Origin: Mesorhizobium sp.
Lineage (GTDB): Bacteria > Pseudomonadota > Alphaproteobacteria > Rhizobiales > Rhizobiaceae
Direction of reading: 5' to 3'
NCBI RefSeq assembly: GCF_004962245.1
Contig: NZ_SUHQ01000012.1
Span: 124,001 to 188,000 of the forward strand
DNA length: 64,000 nt
Position numbers and translations under genes: made by a program. This document shows, in pieces, positions 1 through 9,400 of this stretch. The notes under the pieces were generated by a model. The model was not told the origin of the DNA, did no database searches, and saw only the letters and a program-made list of their open reading frames with translations. Position 1 is the first letter of the stretch. Every line of letters begins with the position of its first letter.

Positions 1-1
1 T

Positions 2-1210
2 GTCTCCGAGCCGATCATCGGCCGCTTCCGCACGGCGCCAGCCTCGAAGCGCGACATCCGGTTCGCCTGGTCGGGCGACACCGCCGGCCAGGGCTGGGGC
101 ATCGACGAGACCGGCATGAAGACCTACGCCACGATCGGCAAGCATACGCCCGACTTCTTCCTGCATTCCGGCGACACCATCTATGCCGACGGCGCGATGA
201 AGGACGAGGTCGATCTTCCCGGCGGCGGCAAGTGGAAGAACGCCGTCCTCATCGATGAAAAGCGCAAGGTTGCCGAGACGCTGGACGAGTACCGGGGTCA
301 GTGGAAATACAACATGATGGACAGGAACGTGCTGGGGCTCAACGCCATCTGCCCGACCTTCTACCAGTGGGACGACCACGAGGTGGTGAACAACTGGTCG
401 GATTCGAAGGACCTGAGCGCCGACGACCGCTATTCGGAAAAGTCCATCCATATGCTGGCGGCACGCGCGGCGCGCGCCTTCCACGAAATGACGACGATCC
501 GCTACGAGCCATCGCAACCCGGCCGTGTCTATCGCAAGATCGCCTACGGGCCGCTGCTCGACGTGTTCTTCCTCGACATGCGTTCCTATCGCGGCCCCAA
601 TGGTCCGGGTATGCAGGATACGGTGACGCCGCAATCGCGCATTCTCGGCGAACAGCAGACGAGGTGGCTGAAGCGTGAACTGGCAAACTCCAACGCGACC
701 TGGAAAATCATTGCAGCCGACATGCCGCTGGGTCTCATCGTCTGGAACGACGCCACCGGGAAGTCCGGGGCCGAGGCCGTCAGCAATGGCGATAATGGCC
801 CGGCCAAGGGCCGCGAACTGGAAATTGCCGACCTCCTTCGCTATATAAAGAATGCTGGCATCAGCAACACCGTATGGCTGACCGCCGACGTGCACTACAC
901 GGCGGCGCACTACTACAATCCGGACAAGGCGCAGTTCCAGGATTTCAATCCGTTCTGGGAATTCGTCTCAGGTCCGCTCCACGCGGGGACATTCGGTCCC
1001 AACGATTTCGATATGACCTTCGGCCCGGAGCTGAAATTCATCAAGGCGCCGACCGCCGAGCAAGGACAAAACGTACCGCCCTCGGCCGGCCTGCAGTTCT
1101 TTGGCCTCGTCGATATCGACGGCGCCACCGAACAGATGACGGTGCGGCTGATGGATCGCGACGACAACGAACTCTACAAGGTCACGCTCGATCCGGTGCA
1201 GTCGGCGTAA
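2..1210 (+). CDS. PhoD-like phosphatase/phosphodiesterase, 3' part (cut by window start)
   Basis: The frame is open from base 2, so the gene begins upstream; 402 codons are visible. The translation carries the metallophosphatase blocks of the PhoD family: FAWSGDTAGQG near the left edge, HSGDTIYADG, WDDHEVVNNW, LDMRSYRG and, near the C-terminus, WLTADVHYTAAHYY. The Asp, His and Asn residues in these blocks match the metal ligands known for PhoD enzymes, which hydrolyse phosphate mono- or diesters outside the cytoplasm and usually carry a Tat signal. The signal peptide and the N-terminal domain would lie outside the window and cannot be checked. The final stretch (FGLVDIDGATEQMTVRL) is the usual C-terminal beta segment. 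A palindromic repeat follows the stop. The family is clear; the natural substrate is not. Confidence 0.88.
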   Translation, partial: VSEPIIGRFRTAPASKRDIRFAWSGDTAGQGWGIDETGMKTYATIGKHTPDFFLHSGDTIYADGAMKDEVDLPGGGKWKNAVLIDEKRKVAETLDEYRGQWKYNMMDRNVLGLNAICPTFYQWDDHEVVNNWSDSKDLSADDRYSEKSIHMLAARAARAFHEMTTIRYEPSQPGRVYRKIAYGPLLDVFFLDMRSYRGPNGPGMQDTVTPQSRILGEQQTRWLKRELANSNATWKIIAADMPLGLIVWNDATGKSGAEAVSNGDNGPAKGRELEIADLLRYIKNAGISNTVWLTADVHYTAAHYYNPDKAQFQDFNPFWEFVSGPLHAGTFGPNDFDMTFGPELKFIKAPTAEQGQNVPPSAGLQFFGLVDIDGATEQMTVRLMDRDDNELYKVTLDPVQSA

Positions 1211-1218
1211 AAGGCCTC

Positions 1219-1290
1219 GTTTCGTCATCCCTGGGCGGAGCGAAGCGACGTCGCGAAGACGCTGGGATGACGATCGCCGTCGGCGATCGT
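1219..1290. repeat. Palindromic intergenic repeat with a second small hairpin
   Basis: CGTCATCCC at 1223-1231 is mirrored by GGGATGACG at 1264-1272, enclosing a GC-rich segment with the GCGGAGCGAAGCG core that I associate with dispersed repeats in rhizobial genomes. It is followed directly by a perfect 9-bp stem (ACGATCGCC 1270-1278 and GGCGATCGT 1282-1290, loop of 3). It lies between the converging phosphatase and small secreted-protein genes and may also end transcription, although no T run follows. Confidence 0.6.
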
Positions 1291-1298
1291 CAGTATCG

Positions 1299-1580
1299 TC
1301 AATCTGGATAGCAGACGGTTGGAATGTTGGGCCAGACCGCGCTGTCGCAGCCGGCGTTTTCCTGCCTCCGTTTGAAGGCGGCGCTGACCGGCCCGGTCAC
1401 CACCGGGTCGACGCCATCGGGAGCATCGGCAAAAAGCTGCTCCGCCGAACGCGTATCGGACGGCAGGGCAGGGCGTGCCTCGTTGAGGGTCGCAGCCGAT
1501 TGCGCGGCGCCTGCCGCAAGGAGAACCGCAAGGGCGGCCCATGCGAGGATTGGCCGGTATCTGATGCCCGTGTTGGTCAT
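1299..1580 (-). CDS. Small secreted hypothetical protein
   Basis: A 93-residue protein with a clear Sec-type signal: basic start (TNTGIRYRP), hydrophobic core (ILAWAALAVLLAAGAA) and probable cleavage after AQSA near residue 29. The mature part is about 64 residues, has two cysteines near the C-terminus (GCDSAVWPNIPTVCYPD) that could form a disulfide, and no catalytic motif I recognise. Small periplasmic proteins with a CDS...VCYP ending recur in Rhizobiales, but I cannot assign a role. It converges on the PhoD-like gene and diverges from typA. The signal peptide and the coherent composition argue that it is real rather than a shadow of another frame. Confidence 0.7.
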   Translation of the reverse strand: MTNTGIRYRPILAWAALAVLLAAGAAQSAATLNEARPALPSDTRSAEQLFADAPDGVDPVVTGPVSAAFKRRQENAGCDSAVWPNIPTVCYPD

Positions 1581-1780
1581 GAAATTTGAACTGCCCCGAC
1601 CCTGAAAGGTTCCGCATTGGTTAATAATTTCATTTCATACCAAGACGCTTAAGATTTGGTGACCATGTATTTGGTGACACGCCTCCTCTTTCGCAATTGC
1701 GAAAAACCCTGTATGAGCCGCGCAACCGAAAGAGGCAGCGCCTTTTGGCCTGCTGCCTGCAACGCTCCCGAGACCACAAC

Positions 1781-3610
1781 ATGAAACTCCGCAATATCGC
1801 GATCATCGCGCACGTCGACCATGGAAAAACCACCCTCGTCGACCAGCTGCTGAAGCAGTCCGGCTCGTTCCGCGACAACCAGCGCGTCGCCGAACGCGCC
1901 ATGGATTCGAACGACCTGGAAAAGGAACGCGGCATCACCATCCTGGCCAAGGCGACCTCGGTCGACTGGAAGGATACCCGCATCAATATCGTCGACACCC
2001 CCGGCCACGCCGATTTCGGCGGTGAAGTTGAGCGCATCCTGTCGATGGTGGATTCGGCCATCGTGCTTGTCGACGCCGCCGAAGGGCCGATGCCGCAGAC
2101 CAAGTTCGTCGTCGGCAAGGCGCTCAAGGTCGGCCTGAAGCCGATCGTCGTCATCAACAAGATCGACCGGCCGGACGCCCGCCATGTCGAGGTGGTCAAC
2201 GAGGTGTTCGACCTGTTTGCAGCACTCGACGCGACCGACGAGCAGCTCGACTTCCCGATCCTTTACGGTTCGGGCCGCGACGGCTGGGTCTCGGAGAACC
2301 CCGAAGGTCCGAAGGACCAGGGCCTGGCGCCGCTGTTTGATCTGGTCATCAAGCATGTGCCGGCGCCGACGGTTCATCCCGGCCCGTTCCGGATGATCGG
2401 CACCATCCTGGAGGCCAATCCATTCCTCGGCCGCATCATCACCGGCCGCATCGAATCCGGCACGCTGAAATCCAACCAGGCGGTCAAGGTGCTGCACCAT
2501 GACGGCACCCAGGTCGAAACCGGCCGCATCTCGAAGATCCTCGCTTTCCGCGGGCTCGAGCGCCAGCCGATCGACGAGGCGCAGGCAGGCGACATCGTCG
2601 CTATTGCCGGCCTGTCGAAAGGCACCGTCGCCGACACGTTCTGCGACCTGTCGGTGACCGAACCGCTGCATGCGCAGCCGATCGATCCGCCGACCGTGAC
2701 GATGTCGTTCCTTGTCAACGATTCACCGCTGGCCGGCACCGAGGGCGACAAGGTGACCAGCCGCGTTATCCGCGACCGCCTGCTGCGCGAGGCCGAAGGC
2801 AATGTCGCACTGAAGATCGAGGAATCACCGGACAAGGATTCGTTCTTCGTCTCCGGGCGCGGCGAGTTGCAGCTTGCGGTGCTGATCGAGACGATGCGCC
2901 GCGAAGGCTTCGAGATCGCCGTGTCGCGACCGCGCGTCGTCATGCAGCAGGGCGACAATGGCGAATTGCTGGAGCCGGTCGAGGAAGTCGTTATCGACGT
3001 CGACGAGGAGCATGCCGGCGTCGTCGTGCAGAAGATGTCGGAGCGCAAGGCCGAGATGGTCGAACTGCGCCCGTCAGGCGGCAACCGCCAGCGCATCGTC
3101 TTCCATGCGCCGACGCGCGGCCTGATTGGCTACCAGTCGGAACTGTTGACCGACACGCGCGGCACCGCTGTCATGAACCGGCTGTTCCATGCCTATCAGC
3201 CCTACAAGGGCGAGCTGCCGGGCCGCACCAACGGCGTGCTGATCTCCAACGAACAGGGTGAATCGGTGGCCTACGCCATGTGGAACCTGGAAGACCGCGG
3301 CCCGATGGTCATCGACCCGGGCGTCAAGGTCTATCAGGGCATGATCATCGGCATCCATTCACGCGACAACGACCTCGAAGTGAACGTGCTGAAGGGCAAG
3401 AAGCTGACCAACATCCGCGCCGCCGGCAAGGACGAGGCGGTGAAGCTGACGCCGCCGATCCGCATGACGCTGGAACGCGCGCTGGCCTGGATCCAGGATG
3501 ACGAGCTGGTCGAGGTGACGCCGAAGACCATCCGGCTGCGCAAGCTCTATCTCGACCCGAACGAGCGCAAGCGTTTCGAGAAGTCGGCGAAAGTGGTCGG
3601 CGCGGCGTAA
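1781..3610 (+). CDS. typA: Translational GTPase TypA/BipA
   Basis: A 609-residue ribosome-associated GTPase of the EF-G superfamily, involved in 50S assembly and stress or cold adaptation. The G1 motif AHVDHGKTT is at residues 10-18, followed by the switch I block ERGITILAK, G3 DTPGHADFGGE and G4 NKIDRPDAR, then EF-G-like domains II, III and V and the BipA-specific C-terminal domain (GKKLTNIRAAGKDEAVKL). The frame is open further upstream, but family proteins begin at MKLRNIAIIAHVDHGK, so the ATG at 1781 is chosen. Length matches the usual 605-615 residues. Transcribed alone, ended by a strong intrinsic terminator. Confidence 0.97.
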   Translation: MKLRNIAIIAHVDHGKTTLVDQLLKQSGSFRDNQRVAERAMDSNDLEKERGITILAKATSVDWKDTRINIVDTPGHADFGGEVERILSMVDSAIVLVDAAEGPMPQTKFVVGKALKVGLKPIVVINKIDRPDARHVEVVNEVFDLFAALDATDEQLDFPILYGSGRDGWVSENPEGPKDQGLAPLFDLVIKHVPAPTVHPGPFRMIGTILEANPFLGRIITGRIESGTLKSNQAVKVLHHDGTQVETGRISKILAFRGLERQPIDEAQAGDIVAIAGLSKGTVADTFCDLSVTEPLHAQPIDPPTVTMSFLVNDSPLAGTEGDKVTSRVIRDRLLREAEGNVALKIEESPDKDSFFVSGRGELQLAVLIETMRREGFEIAVSRPRVVMQQGDNGELLEPVEEVVIDVDEEHAGVVVQKMSERKAEMVELRPSGGNRQRIVFHAPTRGLIGYQSELLTDTRGTAVMNRLFHAYQPYKGELPGRTNGVLISNEQGESVAYAMWNLEDRGPMVIDPGVKVYQGMIIGIHSRDNDLEVNVLKGKKLTNIRAAGKDEAVKLTPPIRMTLERALAWIQDDELVEVTPKTIRLRKLYLDPNERKRFEKSAKVVGAA

Positions 3611-3632
3611 GCCACTTTTTCCTAGCGATCAT

Positions 3633-3668
3633 GAGGGGGAGCACGCGCGTGCTCCCTCCTTTTTTGTT
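3633..3668 (+). terminator. Intrinsic terminator of typA
   Basis: GGGAGCAC (3637-3644), loop GCGC and GTGCTCCC (3649-3656) form a GC-rich stem extended by further pairs, followed by a T-rich tract (CCTTTTTTGTTTT). It lies 22 bp after the typA stop, between typA and the converging DUF1062 gene. Confidence 0.88.
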
Positions 3669-4295
3669 TTATCCGCCGGCAGCCGAGATAATGGCTTCCC
3701 GATCGGATTCGCCGGCCAGATCGATGCGGATCACCGTTCCCGTTCGGGCCGGCTTGCGCAAGGCTTTGGCCCCATACGGACCGACGACCAGCAATCGTTT
3801 CTCTTCCCAAGCCTGAAGCCGCGATCGCGAGATGCCGAGTTCGTTGGCGAGCAGCCGGTCGAGCCGCAGCGCTGTCGGCAATTCGAGCCCGAGCTGGAGT
3901 TCGAGAGCGGTGGTGTTTTCCGGCATGTCGCCTAGCACCTCCTTATGGACGGCGGCTTCAGGAAACTCCTCGACGCGCCTGATCCTGCTTCGCAGTGCGA
4001 CAACATCGAAGGCATGGCGACGCGCCAGGACAGGATCGTTGCGTTCGAGCGCCCGCAGCAGCACAGGCTCGATGTCGCGGCGGTTGCACCGCTCCAGAAT
4101 GCCGAAATTCCAGGAATTGTCGCAATCGATGCAGCGGTAGATCAGCCACGCATCGATGCGTTTGCCGTTGGCGTTGACGCGGAATTTTCCGCTGCTGTGG
4201 TAAGCTCTCAGGCTGCCGCAGCGATTGCAGTTGATCAGAGGTCGAGGCGCGATTCTGGGCGCAATCGTCCAGCGGATACGCAGTATCGAAGACAT
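3669..4295 (-). CDS. DUF1062 protein: zinc ribbon plus S4-like C-terminal domain
   Basis: A 208-residue protein matching the DUF1062 family. The N-terminal third holds two CxxC knuckles (C23/C26 in NCNRCGS and C55/C58 in YRCIDCDN), a likely zinc ribbon. A charged helical middle follows, and the C-terminal part (about residues 140-180, including LRLDRLLANELGISRSRLQ and EEKRLLVVG) reads like an S4 RNA-binding module as in RsuA/RluB-type proteins and ribosomal protein S4. Function is unknown for the family. From the architecture I infer nucleic-acid, probably structured-RNA, binding. It stands alone, converging on typA; the ATG at 4295 has only a weak ribosome site. Confidence 0.82.
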   Translation of the reverse strand: MSSILRIRWTIAPRIAPRPLINCNRCGSLRAYHSSGKFRVNANGKRIDAWLIYRCIDCDNSWNFGILERCNRRDIEPVLLRALERNDPVLARRHAFDVVALRSRIRRVEEFPEAAVHKEVLGDMPENTTALELQLGLELPTALRLDRLLANELGISRSRLQAWEEKRLLVVGPYGAKALRKPARTGTVIRIDLAGESDREAIISAAGG

Positions 4296-4689
4296 GCCGA
4301 AAAGCCCTTCCCGTCGGGAAGTTCGTCAGATCGGCGATGTCGAGATGCCCATGCGGGCACGGCGTGGCGAGAGGCTGCGGCAGTCGGAAATCAGGTGTCG
4401 CGGGTGAGTGCGCGCGACAGCGGTTCAGCAATGCCAAACCGGTCTCGAACCGCCACCCTGAGGAACACGTGAAATGAAACAGACGTCGCGAATGCGGCGC
4501 CATGCATTGTGTCGGGGGAGTTGACGAGACCGGCGGTTACGTAGGCAAAGTGAAGCTCGAAATTGTGTCGGGAGCGAAATTACTAGCCGCGAGGTGCCGG
4601 GCCGGCAAGCCCTTCTATTGTCGACGCTATCGCTGCGGGGACAGCTGGGCTAGTATCAGCGATCAACGTCCCAAGCAAAGATCCCGGTC
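4296..4689. other. Divergent intergenic region between the DUF1062 and LysE genes
   Basis: 394 bp without a convincing gene; the short frames here lack a good start site and coding pattern. It should contain the promoters of both flanking genes. An 11-bp direct repeat ATTGTGTCGGG occurs at 4506-4516 and 4562-4572, 56 bp apart on the LysE side, which could be a regulator site but has no other support. A TAGTAT hexamer at 4651-4656 is a possible -10 box without a good -35. Confidence 0.45.
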
Positions 4690-5304
4690 ATGCATTTCAC
4701 GTCGCTTCTGATCTTCGCCGCCGCGCTTTTTGTCGCCGCCGGCTCGCCCGGCCCCTCGATTGCCGCTCTGGTGGCGCGGGTCATCGCAAAGGGCTTTCGC
4801 GACGTGTTCCCGTTCCTGCTCGCCATGTGGATCGGCGAAGGCATCTGGCTGTCACTGGCGGTGTTCGGGCTGGCGATGGTGGCGCAGACCTTTCATCTTG
4901 CCTTCGTCGTGCTGAAATGGGTTGGCGTCGCCTATCTCGCCTATCTCGCCTGGAAGATGTGGACGGCGCCGGTCGAAGCGCGCGAGGGCGAAATGCCGCG
5001 CGAAGAATCGGCCGTCAAACTGTTCTTTGCCGGCATGGCTGTGACGCTCGGCAATCCCAAGATCATGATGTTCTACCTGGCGCTGCTGCCGACCATCATC
5101 GACCTCGCTTCGGTGACGGTCATCGGCTGGGTCGAACTGACGCTGACCATGGCGGTGGTTCTGGTCGCCATCGATCTGGCCTGGGTGCTCGCGGCAGCGC
5201 AGGCGCGAAAACTGCTCAGGAGCAAGCGGGCGATGAAGATCGCCAACCGCGTCAGCGCCACCACCATGGCCGGTGCCGCGGCGGCGATCGCAGCGAGGTC
5301 CTGA
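4690..5304 (+). CDS. LysE family translocator (amino-acid exporter)
   Basis: A 204-residue inner-membrane protein of the LysE/RhtB family, which exports amino acids or their derivatives. The family signature is at the N-terminus (residues about 17-23, GSPGPSI), followed by a charged loop and two long hydrophobic segments (WIGEGIWLSLAVFGLAMVA and LKWVGVAYLAYLAWKMW). The second conserved block FFAGMAVTLGNPKIMMFYL is near residue 115, and further helices complete the usual five or six. Length is normal. The substrate cannot be told from sequence. It stands alone and converges on the YCII gene, whose stop lies 4 bp after its own. Confidence 0.9.
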   Translation: MHFTSLLIFAAALFVAAGSPGPSIAALVARVIAKGFRDVFPFLLAMWIGEGIWLSLAVFGLAMVAQTFHLAFVVLKWVGVAYLAYLAWKMWTAPVEAREGEMPREESAVKLFFAGMAVTLGNPKIMMFYLALLPTIIDLASVTVIGWVELTLTMAVVLVAIDLAWVLAAAQARKLLRSKRAMKIANRVSATTMAGAAAAIAARS

Positions 5305-5308
5305 GCAA

Positions 5309-5632
5309 TCACATCATCTCGATGATCGGCGCGATCTCGACGCTGAAACCCGGGTCCGTCAGGATAGGACAATCCTTGGCCTTGCCGACGGCATCGTCGA
5401 TGTCTTTCGCTTCGATGATTGTGTAACCGGCAGTCGGATTGCTGCCGCCATTGTTCTCGACTTTGCCGCCGGGCAGCACGGTCTTCGACATGCCGACCGG
5501 ATTGCCACCGTCGACCACGGCCGAGCCGAGCTTGCCGTACCAGCCGTTCCAGGCATCCATCGCTGCTTTCCGTTCGGCCTCATCGGTCGGCATCTTGCCC
5601 GAGCCGTGATAGACGTAGAGAAACTTCGCCAT
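5309..5632 (-). CDS. YCII-related domain protein
   Basis: A 107-residue single-domain protein of the YCII-like (DGPF) family, ferredoxin-like folds often found beside ECF sigma factors or as stand-alone stress proteins. Visible hallmarks are the first strand AKFLYVYHG, the helix with WNGWYGKLGSAVVDGGNPV, and the last strand of the type VEIAPIIEM. The start at 5632 is fixed by a good ribosome site (AGGAGAAC just upstream) and by the family N-terminus; the frame runs further upstream without support. No catalytic role can be claimed. It is followed on the same strand by nothing and preceded by the AhpD-like gene. Confidence 0.85.
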   Translation of the reverse strand: MAKFLYVYHGSGKMPTDEAERKAAMDAWNGWYGKLGSAVVDGGNPVGMSKTVLPGGKVENNGGSNPTAGYTIIEAKDIDDAVGKAKDCPILTDPGFSVEIAPIIEMM

Positions 5633-5760
5633 GTTCTCCTCCCTGATCAGCGGCGTCGAACCGGCATGCGGGTTACGCCGCAGGGCGATCATCGGACCAA
5701 ACCGGCAAACGCGCAACGAGAATTCGTAATTTCTAATATATCGTTCGGTTGGCTCGCACC

Positions 5761-6324
5761 TCACCTTGCCATGGCGTGATATTCATCGTTCGGCCGCATG
5801 TCGACCGCCGCCGCCACCCGGTTCGACATGTTGAAGAAGGCGGCAGTCGAGGCGATGTCCCAGATGTCGCGGTCGGAAAAGCCGGCCTCACGCAACGCTG
5901 CCCGGTCGGCCTCGACGATCTTTGCCGGCTCTTCGGTCAGCTTCACCGCGAATTCGAGCATCGCCGTCTGCCTGGGGGAAAGGTCGGCGGCGCGGAAATT
6001 CATCACCATCATCTCGCCGAAGGCCGAATCGCCGGAAAGCTGGCGCACCGCCGCGCCATGCGCGGTCAGGCAATAATAGCAATGGTTGACGGAGGAGACG
6101 GCCACCGCGATCATCTCGCGCTCCAGCTTCGACAGACCGGATTGGCCCAGCATCAGATCGTTGTACATGTCGGTGAAGGCGCGCAGCTTGTTCTCGTCGA
6201 AGGCGTAGGCCAAGAGCACATTGGGAACGAGGCCGAGCTTCTCCTCACATTTGGCGAAATAGGCCTTTGTCGCTTCGCGCAGCTCCGCGGGTGCGAGATC
6301 GAGTGCGGTGATTTTTCCGGCCAT
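5761..6324 (-). CDS. Peroxidase-related (AhpD / carboxymuconolactone decarboxylase-like) protein
   Basis: A 187-residue all-helical protein of the AhpD-like superfamily. The redox site VNHCYYCLTAHG (two cysteines separated by two residues, with a following His) is the CxxC of peroxidase-related enzymes that reduce hydroperoxides through a thiol relay. The flanking LSKLEREMIAVAVS and the later LSPRQTAMLEFAVKLTEEPAKI and FSDRDIWDIASTAAFFNMSNR blocks are also typical. The start MAGKITALDL at 6324 fits the family; a longer reading from 6372 is possible. It is divergent from the glutamate dehydrogenase gene with about 130 bp between them. The physiological substrate is unknown. Confidence 0.88.
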   Translation of the reverse strand: MAGKITALDLAPAELREATKAYFAKCEEKLGLVPNVLLAYAFDENKLRAFTDMYNDLMLGQSGLSKLEREMIAVAVSSVNHCYYCLTAHGAAVRQLSGDSAFGEMMVMNFRAADLSPRQTAMLEFAVKLTEEPAKIVEADRAALREAGFSDRDIWDIASTAAFFNMSNRVAAAVDMRPNDEYHAMAR

Positions 6325-6457
6325 AGGCTGTTTTTCCTCGTTGGTTGGTGATTTTCTGCCGAATTCCGACATTTCGTTGCAAGCCGTCAAACCTTTGTCG
6401 CCAAATACCGGTCATCTGCTACGATAGTCGTAAAAGCATGACGGGAGGGATTAGTTC

Positions 6458-9400
6458 ATGGCCGGCCTGAAATCAGCAAGCCAGTTGAAAAGGATGACTG
6501 CCGCCAAGGGCAGCGAAAAGCCCGGCAGGCTTGCCGATTACCTGCTGGCCCGAGCGCCGGCCGAAGATGTCGCCGCCTACGAGGTCGCCGACCTCGAACG
6601 CGCCGCCGATCTCGCCGGACGCGCCGTCGCCAGACACAAGAAGGGCGATTGCGTCGTCGCCATAGACGTCGATTCCGGTGTCGTCCGCCAAGGCAGGCCG
6701 ATGACCGTGATCACCGTCGTCAACGACAACATGCCGTTCCTGTTCGATTCCATCCTCGGCGAGATCACCGAGAGCGCCGGCGAGCCGCTGCTGGTCACCC
6801 ATCCGGTCATCGTCGTCAGGCACGGTAAAAGCGGCGTCGATGAAATCCTCGGTGATGGCGGCTTTGCCAAAGGCGATCACAGCCATGAACGGCTGAGCGT
6901 CATCCACGTTCATATCGGCCGCCTTTCGGCCGAGCAGGCCGAGGCCTTGGGCGGGCGGCTGAAGAAAATATTGGGTCAGGTGCGCGCTGCCGTCACCGAC
7001 TGGAAGCCGATGTTGGCCCGCCTCGACCAGGCGATCTCGGAGTTCCGCTACGCTCCGGTGCCGCTCGACAAGGCCCACGTCACCGAGGCGATCGCCTTCC
7101 TCGAATGGCTGCGCGACGACAATTTCACCTTCCTCGGCATGCGCGAGTTCAAATACACTGGCGGCGAGAAGAGCGGCACGCTGGAGCGCACCGAAAAACC
7201 CGGCCTCGGCATCCTCGCCGATCCCGATGTGCTGGTGCTGCGGCGCGGCACCGAAGCCGTGACGACGACGCCGGAGATTCGAGCCTTCCTGTACGGGCCG
7301 GAACCGCTGATCGTCACCAAGGCCAACGCCAAGTCGGCGGTGCACCGCCGCATCTACCTCGACTACATCGGCGTCAAGACCTACACAGCCAAGGGTGCGC
7401 TTGCGGGTGAGCTGCGCATCGTCGGCCTGTTCACCTCGACCGCCTATACGCGCTCGGTGATGAAGATCCCTTATCTCAGGTCGAAGGCCGAAACCATCAT
7501 CGCCAAGTCCGGTTTCAACCCTGAAGATCACTCCGGCAAGGCGCTGATCAACGTATTGGAGAGCTATCCGCGCGACGAGCTGTTCCAGGTTCCGGTGCCA
7601 ATCCTGCGTAAGCACGCCGAAGCCATTCTGGGGCTTGTCGAACGGCCGCGCGTGAGGGCGTTGGTGCGTGCCGATCAGTTCGACCGCTTCGTCTCGATCC
7701 TCGTCTTCGTCCCGCGCGACCGTTACGACAGCGTGGTGCGCGAGAAGATCGGCGCCTATTTGAAGACCGTGTTCGAAGGCCGGCTGTCGGCCTACTACCC
7801 GGCCTTCCCGGAAGGCGGGCTGGCTCGTGTCCACTTCATCATCGGCCGTTCCGGCGGCAGGACGCCGAAGATCGACCAGGCGACGATCGAGGCAGCGATC
7901 CGCGCCATCGTGCGGACCTGGGACGATGCGCTGCGCGAGACCGCGGCCGAGACCGGCGCCGATGCAGCGCTCACGGCGATCGCCGCGCGCTTCTCGGAGA
8001 GCTATCGCGACAGCTTCTCGCCGGCGGTTGCGCTGGCCGATGCCGGGCGTATCGCCAAGATCGATGCAGCCAATCCGATCGCCATCGACTACTACCGTCA
8101 TGCCGACCAGGAACCGTATCAGGCGGCGCTGAAGATCTATCACCATGGCAGCCCGGTGGCGCTGTCGCGGCGGGTGCCGGTGCTGGAGAACATAGGTTTC
8201 CGCGTTATCAGCGAGCGCACCTTCGAGGTCGGGGACGAGGCCTCCGGCATGATCAATAGTGATCAGCCGGGCATGGTCTTCATCCACGACATGGAGCTCG
8301 AAAACAGCTACGGCAAGCCGATCGACCTTGGCAATGGCGGCGCGCTGTTCGAGGACGCGTTCCTTTCCGTCTGGCGCGGCGACATCGACAATGACGGCTA
8401 TAACTGCCTTGCCCAGACCGCCGGCCTGTGGTCGGACGAGGTTACCATCCTGCGCGCCTATGGCCGCTATCTGCAGCAGGCCGGCATCCCGCAGAGCCAG
8501 GATTTCATTGCCGCCGCGCTCAACCGCTATCCGGAGATCGCGCGCGGCCTGCATGCGCTGTTCGTTGCCCGCCTCGGACCGACGGCCGAAACGGAGGGCG
8601 TGGTCGCGGCCAAGCATCTCAAGGCCAAGATCAGGGACGCCTTGGAAGAGGTTCCCAATATTGACGACGACACCATCATCCGCCGCTACCTCAACCTGAT
8701 CGAAGCCACGCTACGCACCAATCATTTCGTTGCCGATATGAAGCAGAAGGGCCAGTCGCTGGCGATCAAGCTCGATTCGCAGGCGGTCGACGGCCTGCCG
8801 GCGCCGCGGCCGTGGCGGGAGATATTCGTCTACGGCTCCGAGGTCGAGGGCGTGCATCTGCGCTTCGGCCCGGTCGCCCGCGGCGGCCTGCGCTGGACGG
8901 ACCGCGCCCAGGATTACCGCACTGAGGTGCTCGGCCTCGTCAAGGCGCAGCAGGTCAAGAATGCGGTGATCGTGCCGGTTGGCGCCAAGGGCGGTTTCTA
9001 TCCGAAGAAGCTGCCGACGGGTGCCAGCCGCGATGCCATCTTCGAAGCCGGCACGTCCGCCTACAAGAACTATGTCTCCAGCCTGTTGTCGATCACCGAC
9101 AATATCGGTCTGGACGGCGTCATCCCGCCGGCCGGCGTGATCAGGCGCGATCACGACGATCCCTATTTCGTCGTCGCCGCCGACAAGGGTACAGCGACCT
9201 TCTCCGACACCGCCAATGCCATCAGCGAGAAGCATGGCTTCTGGCTCGACGACGCCTTCGCCAGCGGCGGCTCGGCCGGCTACGACCACAAGAAGATGGG
9301 CATCACCGCCAAGGGCGCCTGGGAAGCGGTCAAGCGGCATTTCCGCGAGATGAACCGCGACATCCAGACCACGCCCTTCACCGTCGTCGGCGTCGGCGAC

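Noticed and set aside
6473..8617. 714-codon frame on the strand opposite the glutamate dehydrogenase gene
   Set aside because: It is fully antisense to a well-conserved gene, its translation is Arg/Gly/Asp-rich without any known domain, and such frames are expected from the codon bias of GC-rich DNA.
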